Positions 1 to 8,325 are shown, counted from the stretch's first letter. The stretch: DNA of 64,000 bases from Streptococcus varani (GCF_001375655.1 NZ_CTEN01000004.1:186001-250000); one strand, 5' to 3'. Translations and numbers: made by a program. Notes: generated from the sequence alone by a model not told the origin.

Positions 1-121
1 CAGCTATAACTTCTAAGTGCCTAGAACTACCCAAAATGACATCTGCTTCTTTATAGAATTTCTCCTGACCAACTAAGCAAAACTGAGGATTCCCTGGCCC
101 AATGCCGATGACTGTAATCAT
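1..121 (-). CDS. cbiE: CbiE, cobalt-precorrin-7 C5-methyltransferase (N-terminal part only)
   Basis: Only the first 40 codons lie in the window. They read MITVIGIGPGNPQFCL and continue with VGQEKFYKEADVILGSSRH. This is the N-terminus of the SAM-dependent tetrapyrrole methylase family, with the GIGPG loop and an (I/L)GSxR(H) segment typical of CbiE. The ATG overlaps the cbiD stop codon by four bases (ATGA), so the two are probably translationally coupled. In the anaerobic pathway CbiE, usually with CbiT, methylates C5 and C15 of cobalt-precorrin-7. Another family methylase cannot be fully excluded from this fragment, but position and motif favour CbiE. Confidence 0.8.
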   Translation of the reverse strand, partial: MITVIGIGPGNPQFCLVGQEKFYKEADVILGSSRHLEVIA

Positions 122-1242
122 GACCATTCCTCCTCAATCTCCTCCAAAGACTTAGTAGAGGCCAAAAAGCCATCTTGTGAACCAAATAATACTACTTCAA
201 TTGTCACTTCTGGTTTTCGAAATTTCAGAATACGTTCTGTTCTAATCTTAATTTTATTTGCTAAAATATGATATACTCCTTCATAACCATATTCTTTAAT
301 AGGAACTGCTGCTCCTTCAGTTGTGACACAAGTTGCTACCTCTCTAAGCAATTCAAGCGGTGCCCCCATTAATGCTAAATTAGCAACAAGTGTTTCGATA
401 CGACCGTCAGAATCCTTGCTGTGAGTAGACATGGTTCCTGCTGCCACTTTGACTAGTTTTCCAATGTGCCCCACAATTAAGATTCTGTTAAAACCTATTC
501 TCTGGACTTCTTTAAGCACATGTCCGACAAAATTACTCATATTGACAATGTGTGCCTTTGCGATCCCTAATTTTTCAATAGCAAAGGCTTCCCCATAATT
601 TCCAGGTGCCAATATAACAGACCTTCGTCCTTGTTGATAAAGCATGTTAAGCTCAACTGTAATAGCCGCTTTCCAACTATCTTCAGACATAGGATTAACA
701 ATCCCTGTGGTTCCTAGAATAGATATCCCTCCCAAAATACCTAGGCGTGAATTGTAGGTAGCTTTAGCAATTTCTTCTCCTTTAGGAACCGAAATAATGA
801 CTTTAGCTCCGCAATCAGGACCTATTAAAGTACGAACAGATTCTTCTATCATTCTTCTAGGAGTCGGATTGATAGCAGCCATACCGACAGCATTGGCTAA
901 TCCCTTTTCAGTTACTCTTCCAACTCCTTGACCACCATCAATCTCAATCTCTGACTGATTTTCTAAAAGCGTCACCGTTGAATAAATCAAAAGACCATGA
1001 GTGGCATCTGCATCATCGCCACCATCCTTTCGAATAGCAGCGCTAGCTTTTTTCTCAGAAAAAGACGGATCAATGACCTCGAGGTTGAGATGAACTCCTG
1101 ATGCTGTCTGAACAGTTACTCGCTCCTCCACCTCTTGGTTAAGAAGCATAGTTATTGCTGCAATAGTAGCTGCCTGAGCACATGTACCTGTCGTGTAACC
1201 CTTTTTTAATTTCTTCCCATTGACATAAGCAAAATCTTCCAT
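118..1242 (-). CDS. cbiD: CbiD, cobalt-precorrin-5B C1-methyltransferase
   Basis: The 374-aa product matches CbiD in length and begins with the family signature KKGYTTGTCAQAA (residues 11-23). It continues with GGDDADATHG (about 75-84), GxGVGRVTEKGL (about 105-116), AINPTPRRMI (about 122-131) and PGNYGEAF. CbiD transfers a methyl group from SAM to C1 during ring contraction in anaerobic B12 synthesis and is cytosolic. It starts 13 bp after the second cbiC stop codon and overlaps cbiE by 4 bp, so it belongs to one long minus-strand operon starting at cbiA. I see no frameshift or missing motif. Confidence 0.95.
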   Translation of the reverse strand: MEDFAYVNGKKLKKGYTTGTCAQAATIAAITMLLNQEVEERVTVQTASGVHLNLEVIDPSFSEKKASAAIRKDGGDDADATHGLLIYSTVTLLENQSEIEIDGGQGVGRVTEKGLANAVGMAAINPTPRRMIEESVRTLIGPDCGAKVIISVPKGEEIAKATYNSRLGILGGISILGTTGIVNPMSEDSWKAAITVELNMLYQQGRRSVILAPGNYGEAFAIEKLGIAKAHIVNMSNFVGHVLKEVQRIGFNRILIVGHIGKLVKVAAGTMSTHSKDSDGRIETLVANLALMGAPLELLREVATCVTTEGAAVPIKEYGYEGVYHILANKIKIRTERILKFRKPEVTIEVVLFGSQDGFLASTKSLEEIEEEWS

Positions 1243-1255
1243 AGATATCCCTCCA

Positions 1256-1924
1256 TTAAATCAGACAACGCTGGTAATCAGGGGTATTCTCATGCAGTTG
1301 ATAGAGAATTGCATTGACTATAGCTGCAGCTATGGTGCTACCACCCTTACGGCCTAGAGAAGCTATTGAAGGAATATTACTTTCATGGAGTTGAAGCTTG
1401 GCTTCGGCGGCACCGACAAAGCCAACTGGAACACCAATGACAGCGTCCGCTTTAAGCTGATCAGCCTCAACCATTTCCATCACCTTGAAAATAGAAGTAG
1501 GTGCATTGCCAAAAACGAAGAGTTTGGGACCAGCTAACTTAGCAGCATATTCAACAGCAGCCATCGAACGAGTGATCCCTCTTTCCTTAGCAACTTGGAA
1601 AATTTCTGGTTCATTGACAAGACAACGGTAAGAAACACCAAACTCGTCGAGGATTTTTTTATTAAATCCCGCCAAAACCATATTTGTATCTGTAAATATA
1701 GTCCCCTTCTGTTTGATAACATCGATAATACTTTTGATTACCTGATTAGAAAATTTAATATTGTAAAGATAATCAAAATCGGCACTGGTAAAAATAACTC
1801 GTTTTAAGACGGCCTCTTCCATTGAATTTTGAAAGATAAACTGGCTATGCTCTGCCTCAATAATTTTTCTTATTTTCTCATAAGATGCCAATTCAATCTT
1901 GTGAGATTGGGTAATATAAGTCAT
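1256..1924 (-). CDS. CbiC paralogue 2, precorrin-8X methylmutase family, catalytic His replaced by Phe
   Basis: The 222-aa product is a member of the CbiC/CobH family, which moves the C11 methyl to C12 to give cobyrinic or hydrogenobyrinic acid. Family motifs are well kept: TDTNMVLAGFNK (about 98-109), FGNAPTSIF, GVPVGFVGAAEAK and the C-terminal GRKGGSTIAAAIVNAILY. In the N-terminal motif where the family has R-x-I-H-T/A, the sequence is RVIFTSADFDY (about 42-52). The position equivalent to the proposed catalytic histidine (His43 in CobH) is therefore phenylalanine. The start overlaps the stop of the upstream paralogue by 4 bp (ATGA). It may be a non-catalytic partner subunit, an enzyme with an altered mechanism, or a decaying duplicate. 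Confidence 0.85.
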   Translation of the reverse strand: MTYITQSHKIELASYEKIRKIIEAEHSQFIFQNSMEEAVLKRVIFTSADFDYLYNIKFSNQVIKSIIDVIKQKGTIFTDTNMVLAGFNKKILDEFGVSYRCLVNEPEIFQVAKERGITRSMAAVEYAAKLAGPKLFVFGNAPTSIFKVMEMVEADQLKADAVIGVPVGFVGAAEAKLQLHESNIPSIASLGRKGGSTIAAAIVNAILYQLHENTPDYQRCLI

Positions 1925-2616
1925 CTTCTCTCCTTCTTATTATCAGGTGTAGCATAACGAATATAATCCTCTGTTACAACATGTTTCATCTGGTAGATAA
2001 TCGCATTGATAGTTGAGACAACAATGGTACTCCCCCCTTTTCTTCCTCGACTTACTAGAGCAGGAAGTGAAGAGCTAAGAAGTTCTTCCTTGGATTCTTC
2101 TACATTGATAAAACCTACCGGAAGTCCAATTACCGCATCAGCTTTTATGAGACCACTCTTAAAAAGTTCTAACAGGTAGGATAGAGCAGTCGGTGCTCCT
2201 CCAAAAGCAAAGAGCTTAGGCCCTGAAATTCTAGCTGCTACTTCAACTGCTGCCATAGCTCTAGTAATTCCTTTTTCCTTAGCTAGATTCCTGACTTCAT
2301 CATTGTCAATAAGACATTTGTAACTTACGTTCATCTGATCTAGGACCCTTTTGTTAATTCCTTGTAGGGAAATGTTTGAATCTAAAATTAGAGTCCCTTG
2401 GTTTTTCAAAACCCCTTGAATTTTGTTTGTTACTCCATGAGTAAAAACCATATTATCAAGATAGTCAAAATCTCCCGAGGTATGGATAGCTCTTTTTATA
2501 ATAGACTCTTCTATTTCAGACCCAAAGGTTCTGCCTCCAAACTCCTCATCAATAATGGCTTGAATTAATTTAAAACTTGTTTCCTCAATCGAGGAAGGAT
2601 TCTGAATATATGACAT
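1921..2616 (-). CDS. cbiC: CbiC paralogue 1, precorrin-8X methylmutase family, catalytic His retained
   Basis: The 231-aa product is the second CbiC/CobH-family protein and lies directly upstream of paralogue 2. It keeps the histidine motif RAIHTSGDFDYLDN (about 42-55). The normally conserved D-x-N-M-V-x-A-G loop is changed to LDSNISLQGINK, and GNAPT is changed to GGAPT. VGFI(N)VEESK and GRKGGSTIVVSTINAIIY are present. The two copies thus differ from the family in complementary places. It starts about 10 bp after cbiB and overlaps the next gene by 4 bp. It is the likelier catalytic copy because it has the histidine. Confidence 0.88.
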   Translation of the reverse strand: MSYIQNPSSIEETSFKLIQAIIDEEFGGRTFGSEIEESIIKRAIHTSGDFDYLDNMVFTHGVTNKIQGVLKNQGTLILDSNISLQGINKRVLDQMNVSYKCLIDNDEVRNLAKEKGITRAMAAVEVAARISGPKLFAFGGAPTALSYLLELFKSGLIKADAVIGLPVGFINVEESKEELLSSSLPALVSRGRKGGSTIVVSTINAIIYQMKHVVTEDYIRYATPDNKKERR

Positions 2617-2625
2617 CGTTTACTC

Positions 2626-3573
2626 CTAAAAAAGTGATATTGATAGATATCCTATTGCTAAGATTAAAAAAGCTAAACTAGTTCCGATATAGAGGAGGTC
2701 AATCGTCTTTAAAATATCATCTATTTCAACCTGCCGTTTCAAGTCACCAATAGTCTGTTTTTCAATCCATTCCCCATGGTAAACATGTGGCCCTCCTAGT
2801 TGGATCCCCAGAGCACCTGCTACAACCGCTTCTGAAAATGCACTATTTGGACTGGTATGCTGATAACGATCTCTAAACCCAACCTTCAAGGCTTTCTGAC
2901 TATCGAGTTGCAAAACACGACTTGCTAAGACTAAACAAATCCAGGTGACGCGGGCAGGGAGGATATTTACAAGGTCATCCATCTTGGCTGAAACAAAGCC
3001 AATCTTACGATACTTTTCAGTTTTATAACCCACCATAGAATCCAAAGTATTTATGGCCTTATAGGTCCAAGCTAGAACTGGTCCACCAAGAAAAAGAAAG
3101 AGTAAGGGCCCGATGACACCATCACTAGTATTCTCAGCTACGGTTTCAATAGTAGCCTTGCTGATTTCCTCTCTAGTCAATTGACTAGTATCTCGCCCCA
3201 CAATCATGCTGACCTGATAACGAGCCTCTTCTAAGTCACCATTTTTTAGAGTTTTATAGACTTTTATAGCCTCATAGGCTAAACTTCTTGTGGCCAAACT
3301 AGCATAAGCCAGATAGATCCAAAGTCCCCAATAGAGTAAGGGGGATACGAGATTGCTTAGCCATAAAATGCCAAAAGATGTTAAAGTAGTCAATCCAACA
3401 GTTACTAACCATAATAAACCACCAAATAAAAAGGCAGGCAACTTAATCTTTTCCTGAAATTTCATTTGGAAACCAATCAGATTCCCAATCCATTTCACAG
3501 GATGAGGCCACTCATAAGGATCTCCCAATAACCAGTCCAAAAGTAAGGCTAACATTATCGCTAATAAAATCAT
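2626..3573 (-). CDS. cbiB: CbiB, adenosylcobinamide-phosphate synthase
   Basis: The 315-aa integral membrane protein starts with LLDWLLGDPYEWPHPVKWIG, the hallmark (D-W-x-x-G-D-P ... H-P-V) of the CbiB/CobD family. It has several hydrophobic segments, SDGVIGPL (about 150) and TSPNSAFSEAVVAGALG near the C-terminus. It joins aminopropanol phosphate, or threonine phosphate before decarboxylation, to adenosylcobyric acid at the membrane. The substrate arm is made by PduX and CobD encoded nearby. It begins 1 bp after the cbiA stop codon, which indicates a tight operon. Confidence 0.95.
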   Translation of the reverse strand: MILLAIMLALLLDWLLGDPYEWPHPVKWIGNLIGFQMKFQEKIKLPAFLFGGLLWLVTVGLTTLTSFGILWLSNLVSPLLYWGLWIYLAYASLATRSLAYEAIKVYKTLKNGDLEEARYQVSMIVGRDTSQLTREEISKATIETVAENTSDGVIGPLLFLFLGGPVLAWTYKAINTLDSMVGYKTEKYRKIGFVSAKMDDLVNILPARVTWICLVLASRVLQLDSQKALKVGFRDRYQHTSPNSAFSEAVVAGALGIQLGGPHVYHGEWIEKQTIGDLKRQVEIDDILKTIDLLYIGTSLAFLILAIGYLSISLF

Positions 3574-3574
3574 T

Positions 3575-4930
3575 CTAGTATCCCCTAATTTCCTCCAACC
3601 AATGCTTCAAGAGCTCTTGGTTTTGATAAAAATGAACATGAAGATAAGAAGCCAAGGTTTTTCCTTTTTGATAGCCGCCTTCCCAGCTTGAAACTACTTC
3701 TCCGTCACGGATTTTTTTCATAATAAAAATCGGTCTCTCATTTGTTTCAAAAACTGAATGATGAAATTCATGTCCCCGAATTGAAGTTCCTGATGGTCCA
3801 AATATGCTTGGCTCTTGACTAGTTGCCTGACAGTAGCCGAAATGTTTTAAGCGGTCTGTCATTCGACTTCTCCCCTTAAAAACACCAGCCATCTCGAAAA
3901 CTCCTTCATCCGTTTCCAACTCCTGACCAAGATACATGAGTCCTCCACACTCAGCATAAATGGGCTTATCATATTGATGAGCCCAGAGCACCGATGCTCT
4001 GAAACTTTTATTAGCAGCTAAATCACGAGCAAATACCTCTGGAAACCCTCCACCAAAATAATAAGCATCTGCTTCTGGAAGCTCCTGATCATTTAAAGGA
4101 CTAAAAGGGACAAGAGTTACTCCCCAATCCTTTAATAAATCTAAATTGTCTTCGTAATAAAAGTGGAAGGCATCGTCCAGAGCATACGCCAAGGTAAGTT
4201 GAGAGAAATTTTGTTTCGAAAACGGATTTCTCAACTCCTGCTCTGTCTTTTCAACAAGTTCTAAAAGTCGGTCAAAATCAATGGTCTTCTGAACCATTTC
4301 GCCCAATCGCAATAACTGCTTATCCAATTGTTCCATTTCAACATCTGGAATCAAACCCAAATGACGAGATGGAAGTTCCACTCTTGTGTCCTTAGTTAGA
4401 TAACCCAAAACAGGAATATCTGTATACCGTTCAATCGAACCTTTGATTAATTGAAAATGATTCTCCGAAGCAACACGATTAATAAGTACCCCAACCAATT
4501 CTAAATTCGGATCGAAACTGGAAAAGCCATGAACAATTGCTGCAGCAGAGGTCGATGTTGCTCGCCCATCAACGACCAAGATAACAGGAATTCCTAATTT
4601 TTTAGCAATATCAGCAGATGAAGCACAATCCTTATCTGTTCCTAAACCATCAAAAAGCCCCATAACACCCTCAACAACGGCAATGTCAACATTTTGATGC
4701 CACTTGCAAAAAGACCAAGCTAGAGCATCTTCATTTGGAATCATAAAACTATCCAAGTTACGAGACTTACGATTGGCAATCCTTCCATGATATGCAGTAT
4801 CAATATAGTCTGGTCCTACCTTATAAGGTTGAACCCTATAGCCCATCCGGGTTAGAGCTTGTATAATTCCCAAAGTAATACTTGTCTTACCAACCCCACT
4901 GGAAACACCAGCTATCATGAATTGTTTCAT
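3575..4930 (-). CDS. cbiA: CbiA, cobyrinate a,c-diamide synthase
   Basis: The 451-aa product has an N-terminal P-loop GVSSGVGKTSITLG (about 8-21), GPDYID(T) and EGVMGLFDG. Its C-terminal class I glutaminase-like domain has the nucleophile segment YAECGGLMYLG (about 325-335) and GHEFHHS. This is the DTBS-like plus GATase architecture of CbiA, at the usual length. It amidates carboxylates a and c of cobyrinic acid with glutamine and ATP. It is the first gene after a consensus promoter and a terminator-like attenuator, and it heads the cbiA-B-C-C-D-E operon. The ATG follows a purine-rich GGGGAAAAA site. Confidence 0.95.
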   Translation of the reverse strand: MKQFMIAGVSSGVGKTSITLGIIQALTRMGYRVQPYKVGPDYIDTAYHGRIANRKSRNLDSFMIPNEDALAWSFCKWHQNVDIAVVEGVMGLFDGLGTDKDCASSADIAKKLGIPVILVVDGRATSTSAAAIVHGFSSFDPNLELVGVLINRVASENHFQLIKGSIERYTDIPVLGYLTKDTRVELPSRHLGLIPDVEMEQLDKQLLRLGEMVQKTIDFDRLLELVEKTEQELRNPFSKQNFSQLTLAYALDDAFHFYYEDNLDLLKDWGVTLVPFSPLNDQELPEADAYYFGGGFPEVFARDLAANKSFRASVLWAHQYDKPIYAECGGLMYLGQELETDEGVFEMAGVFKGRSRMTDRLKHFGYCQATSQEPSIFGPSGTSIRGHEFHHSVFETNERPIFIMKKIRDGEVVSSWEGGYQKGKTLASYLHVHFYQNQELLKHWLEEIRGY

Positions 4931-4953
4931 TTTTTCCCCTATTTTTGATAAAG

Positions 4954-4992
4954 AAAAAAGTGCTACAAAAAATAAAGTATTTTTTGTAGCAC
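4954..4992 (-). terminator. Intrinsic terminator in the cbiA leader (candidate attenuator)
   Basis: A perfect 15-bp inverted repeat (GTGCTACAAAAAATA, 3-nt loop, complement) is followed on the minus strand by six T. It lies between the cbiA promoter and the cbiA ATG, so transcription reaching cbiA must read through it. The roughly 60 nt of leader upstream could form an alternative pairing: GTGCT in the leader is complementary to the AGCAC 3' arm. Attenuation is inferred; the hairpin and T-run are seen directly. Confidence 0.85.
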
Positions 4993-5059
4993 CGTTGCTC
5001 TCTTATTCAATTGTTTTAAGCACGCCATTGTACTGAATATGATTCTTATCACACTTGTT

Positions 5060-5088
5060 ATTATATTAAAGATTCGAAATCATGTCAA
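5060..5088 (-). promoter_or_regulatory. Consensus sigma-A promoter for the cbiA operon
   Basis: On the minus strand TTGACA (5083-5088) and TATAAT (5060-5065) are separated by 17 bp, a full match to the vegetative consensus. The -35 hexamer encodes the last two residues of the upstream adenosyltransferase gene, so the promoter is embedded in the end of that ORF. The predicted start is near 5053, giving a leader of about 120 nt before cbiA. Confidence 0.9.
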
Positions 5089-5718
5089 TGTTTTTTTGAA
5101 AGTGGTTTCAATTTGTGCTCTAATTTTTTTATTAGCCCAATGTTCTATATCTGCCTTGGTAATATTATGAAATACTTTAGCACTTCTCTCATAAGCAATA
5201 TCAAAACCTTGATTCTTGTGGTTCAATACTCTAGCCAAAGCAAAAAAATAGTCAGATAGACGATTCACAAAAATCAAGACTTGGTCATTAATTTCTGTTG
5301 TCCACATTGTTCCAACAATATGTCTCTCTGCCCTACGAGCAATAGTTCTAGCAACATGAATCATAGATGCAATTTCATCCCCCCCAGGAAGGATAAAGGT
5401 TTCTAAAGCTGGTGGAATATCAGCATAAGTATCAATTCTTTCCTCAATCCACTCAACTAATTTCTTATCAACTTTATAAGGGTAAATACCTCGAGGTGTA
5501 GATAAATCTGACCCACAATCAAAGAGGTAATGTTGTAGCTGCAAAAGTTCCGCTTTAAATCCATCACCATCAGCCATCTTGCTGACAGTATATCCAATCC
5601 AAGAATTTAATTCATCCAAGGTTCCATATGCATTGACACGTTCCGAATCTTTCGCAATACTTTGACCACCAACTAATTTTGTTAATCCTTTATCTCCTGT
5701 TCTTGTATAGAGTTGCAT
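5080..5718 (-). CDS. pduO: PduO-type ATP:cob(I)alamin adenosyltransferase
   Basis: The 212-aa product begins MQLYTRTGDKGLTKLVGG, the PduO-family ATP-binding N-terminus. It also has VNAYGTLDELNSWIG, LPGGDE and the ARTIARRAERHIV helix with the conserved R-x-x-x-R-R-A-E-R motif. It transfers the adenosyl group of ATP to cob(I)alamin or a cobinamide precursor. It is 21 bp downstream of cobT and ends at the embedded cbiA promoter. Length and motifs are normal. A pduO label is used for the structural type; no Pdu shell genes are in the window. Confidence 0.93.
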   Translation of the reverse strand: MQLYTRTGDKGLTKLVGGQSIAKDSERVNAYGTLDELNSWIGYTVSKMADGDGFKAELLQLQHYLFDCGSDLSTPRGIYPYKVDKKLVEWIEERIDTYADIPPALETFILPGGDEIASMIHVARTIARRAERHIVGTMWTTEINDQVLIFVNRLSDYFFALARVLNHKNQGFDIAYERSAKVFHNITKADIEHWANKKIRAQIETTFKKTLT

Positions 5719-5739
5719 CGTTTTTTCCTTTCTTTTTGT

Positions 5740-6801
5740 TTAATTTTTACGGATGTCAACGTAATCCTCACGGTTCAATTTACCCTGAGAATAAGTAGGC
5801 ATGTGTTCCAATGTATATACTGCAGTTTCCATAAGAGAGAAGGCTAATGGACAACCTGACCCCTCTCCCAATCGCATGTCCATTAAGAGCATTGGACTAA
5901 GATTTAAAAATTGACAAACCTTTTTATAACCGGGTTCCATAGACATGTGTGATGCAAAGGCATAGTCTAGTACATTCGGACAAAGTTGACTAGCCACCAA
6001 TAACCCTGTAATAGAGATGACTCCATCAACCGTACAGGGAAGCTGATGCAAAGCGCAAGCTAGATGAGTACCTACCATACCCAAAATATCTAGTCCACCT
6101 AGCTTTGCTACTAAATCTAAGATATCCTCAAAGGGAGCATGATATGATATGGCCCTTTGTACTACCGATACTTTATGCGCCTTCATCCGATCTGTAAGAC
6201 CTGCTCCATAGCCAGTAGCTTCTTGAGGACTAATACTTAGAACAGCTGAAATAACTGCAGCAGAAGTTGTGGTATTTCCAATCCCCATCTCTCCAGTCCC
6301 AAATAAAGTATAGCCTTCTTTAATAAGTTCAAGTGTCCTTCTATAGCCTAACAATATTGCAGCAATTGCTTCTTCTCTACTAACTGCTGGCTCAACTAAA
6401 ATATTTCCTGTCCCCTTTCGAATTTTCTCAAATGAACGATTGCTAAAGTCTTGCAAACAACCAATATCAATAACTTTTACAACCGATCCCTTATACTTAG
6501 AAATAACACATAGACCGGTCTTACCTTGTAACATATTTCGTGCAACGATCGCAGTAGTTTCTTGAGGATTAGCTGAAATACCTTCAGCAACTACCCCATT
6601 ATCTGCAACGTAAACCATGACTACCTTTTTACTAAGGTTTATTCTCCCATTAAACATAGCATAAAGCCTAGCATAAATAGTTTCCATTTTTCCTAAAGCA
6701 CCAGGCGGCTTAGCTAAATTGTCACAGTAGGCTTTTCCCTCATGGATAAGATTTAAGTCTAGAGCTTTTATATTAGCAAGTATATTTTCTAATTCATTCA
6801 T
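5740..6801 (-). CDS. cobT: CobT, nicotinate-nucleotide:dimethylbenzimidazole phosphoribosyltransferase
   Basis: The 353-aa product has CobT motifs: LAKPPGALGKME (about 29-40), VYVADNGVVAEG (about 63-74), GTGEMGIGNTTTSAAV (about 170-185), and the C-terminal LRLGEGSG(C) segment carrying the catalytic glutamate region. It activates the lower-ligand base as alpha-ribazole phosphate. The start overlaps the pduX end by 8 bp. No bluB or other base-synthesis gene is in view, so the base may be imported or a different base may be used. Confidence 0.95.
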   Translation of the reverse strand: MNELENILANIKALDLNLIHEGKAYCDNLAKPPGALGKMETIYARLYAMFNGRINLSKKVVMVYVADNGVVAEGISANPQETTAIVARNMLQGKTGLCVISKYKGSVVKVIDIGCLQDFSNRSFEKIRKGTGNILVEPAVSREEAIAAILLGYRRTLELIKEGYTLFGTGEMGIGNTTTSAAVISAVLSISPQEATGYGAGLTDRMKAHKVSVVQRAISYHAPFEDILDLVAKLGGLDILGMVGTHLACALHQLPCTVDGVISITGLLVASQLCPNVLDYAFASHMSMEPGYKKVCQFLNLSPMLLMDMRLGEGSGCPLAFSLMETAVYTLEHMPTYSQGKLNREDYVDIRKN

Positions 6802-7666
6802 TACATTCCTCTACTTCTATCTGTACTCCTTCAAAAATTATTTTTCGAAGATAACGTTTTTGATAGTAGTTGCTTAAATCATGACTTAACATGTTATCCT
6901 CAAAAGCGGACAAACTCAATAAATCTTCTTCTTTCAATAAAATGCCTACCACTGTTCCACTATGAGCAATATTTACTCCTAAAAAAGAATATTTTTCAGC
7001 TAATTGAATAATATCTTCCAGATAGGGCTTGGGTAATCTCTTATTATTCAAGCGAGAACTACGAGTGGCTATTTCCCCTATAGCCACCAAATCCTCCTTT
7101 TCACAAGCCAAAACAAAGTCCCCAAAGAGAAGAGCAGAAGTTTTTTGTGGATAATGTGGTGATTCTGTCATTCTAGGCAGTTGCGAAGTCATCTGTGTGT
7201 GATTAGGTTCTAGAACATAGACATATAGATTAGGTTTCCACTGAGTCGTAAATAAAACTCTACCTGTCAAGGGATTAATAACTGTCCAATGGCCAAAAGC
7301 TACAGAATCAGTCGCCTCAATTTTTGTACACATGGCTGTTAAGTCTTCCAGAAGTAAATTCTTTCCTGCCGAACTATAAGCTAAACCAAGACTTACAAGC
7401 ATATCAGTAGTACTGCTAGAAAATCCTTTCCCAATTGGCAACTGACTTCCTTGCCACAGTATACCAAATAAACTAAAGGGAAGGAGATTTAAAACCTCCT
7501 GAACCTTTTGGCCTCTAGGTACCACAGGAAATTGTCCTCCTTCACTGAGAATCGCCCAACTCCTCAAGTCTATCCCATAAGATAAGATAAACTCCTCCCC
7601 ATTCAATACACCCTGAAATAATTCACCACAAGAACCTGGACACGAGGTCTTTATACATCTCTCCAC
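6794..7666 (-). CDS. pduX: PduX-like L-threonine kinase (GHMP family)
   Basis: The 290-aa product has the start CPGSCGELFQG (about 9-19), characteristic of PduX, and a GHMP kinase ATP-binding loop PIGKGFSSSTTDM (about 77-89). It makes L-threonine phosphate, the substrate for CobD, for the aminopropanol arm of B12. It is followed with an 8-bp overlap by cobT. Roughly 410 bp with no convincing ORF separate its ATG from the structured RNA at about 8081-8161, which has the nearest strong upstream promoter. Confidence 0.9.
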   Translation of the reverse strand: MERCIKTSCPGSCGELFQGVLNGEEFILSYGIDLRSWAILSEGGQFPVVPRGQKVQEVLNLLPFSLFGILWQGSQLPIGKGFSSSTTDMLVSLGLAYSSAGKNLLLEDLTAMCTKIEATDSVAFGHWTVINPLTGRVLFTTQWKPNLYVYVLEPNHTQMTSQLPRMTESPHYPQKTSALLFGDFVLACEKEDLVAIGEIATRSSRLNNKRLPKPYLEDIIQLAEKYSFLGVNIAHSGTVVGILLKEEDLLSLSAFEDNMLSHDLSNYYQKRYLRKIIFEGVQIEVEECNE

Positions 7667-8080
7667 GCTCTAACCTCCAAACAGTTTATTTTTATCACAC
7701 TATTAAAACCAAAAGCATAGCCTGTAACTTGATTAACTTCATTTAAAGATATTTCATCCTATACTCCGATTAACTTTTTCTATTCTTCTTCAAGCATAAT
7801 GAGCTTCTTATCTTATATATGCACTTCCTTATTCACATCTATCTCTAAAAGAGATAAATGTTGGCTGAACCTATACATACTTACTCTGAATAGAGAGATC
7901 TAGAGCGTCTATAGGACTGAAGCCAATCTACTTATCTCGCATTCTCAAAAATTAAATATGAGAAAAATTTCCATATCAGCTAAACCTTTTAACTATCTAA
8001 GTATGAAAGTCCAAAAAGAAAATAATGGTGTAGCAAAATAACTAATAGAGAACTTATATTTTTATTTGAACAAAACAACA
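7667..8080. other. Non-coding stretch upstream of pduX
   Basis: I see no ORF with a ribosome binding site and no recognisable riboswitch in these 414 bp. The sequence is AT-rich. On the minus strand it would be the 5' leader of pduX if transcription from the promoter at 8168-8196 reads through the terminator at about 8081-8147. No strong promoter of its own was seen before pduX. Confidence 0.5.
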
Positions 8081-8161
8081 AAAAAGGCATAGTTAAACCA
8101 ACGTTCTGAACTTTCGCTCCTTTGCGAACACTGGGCGCCATTGCCTTTGTTTTATATTAAT
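8081..8161 (-). ncRNA. Structured short leader or small RNA in the cob cluster
   Basis: Immediately after a consensus promoter the minus strand folds into a closed element of about 60 nt. GGCA (8142-8145 side) pairs with TGCC (8086-8089 side), inside which CCAGTGTT pairs with AACGTTGG (two wobbles), and TTCGC/GCGAA forms a small hairpin. A T-run follows at 8081-8085, so a terminated RNA of about 80 nt is expected. It shares the segment CAATGGCG with the cbiA leader. It does not match the cobalamin riboswitch core, or any class I can recall. It may be a small RNA, an attenuator for pduX, or an unrecognised riboswitch. Confidence 0.6.
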
Positions 8162-8167
8162 ATAAAT

Positions 8168-8196
8168 AGTATATCTTAAGTAAACGCTTTCGTCAA
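8168..8196 (-). promoter_or_regulatory. Strong promoter for the structured cob-cluster RNA
   Basis: On the minus strand TTGACG (8191-8196), a 17-bp spacer and TATACT (8168-8173) form a near-consensus sigma-A promoter. Its start falls near 8161, just before the folded element. It lies in the gap after cobD and reads toward pduX. Confidence 0.85.
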
Positions 8197-8325
8197 GTGC
8201 TTCTAAATGGAAAATAAAGAAGAGTTCTACTAACATAAAAAATAAGCTTCCTCTTCTGGTAAATTTTTATCAGTACTCTTTTATCAATTAAGAATTTATT
8301 ATTCTAGAATTCTAAATATAGTGCC

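Noticed and set aside
8081-8161. Cobalamin (AdoCbl) riboswitch in the cob cluster
   Set aside because: The element is too short and lacks the conserved B12-box and core sequence; reported only as an unassigned structured RNA.
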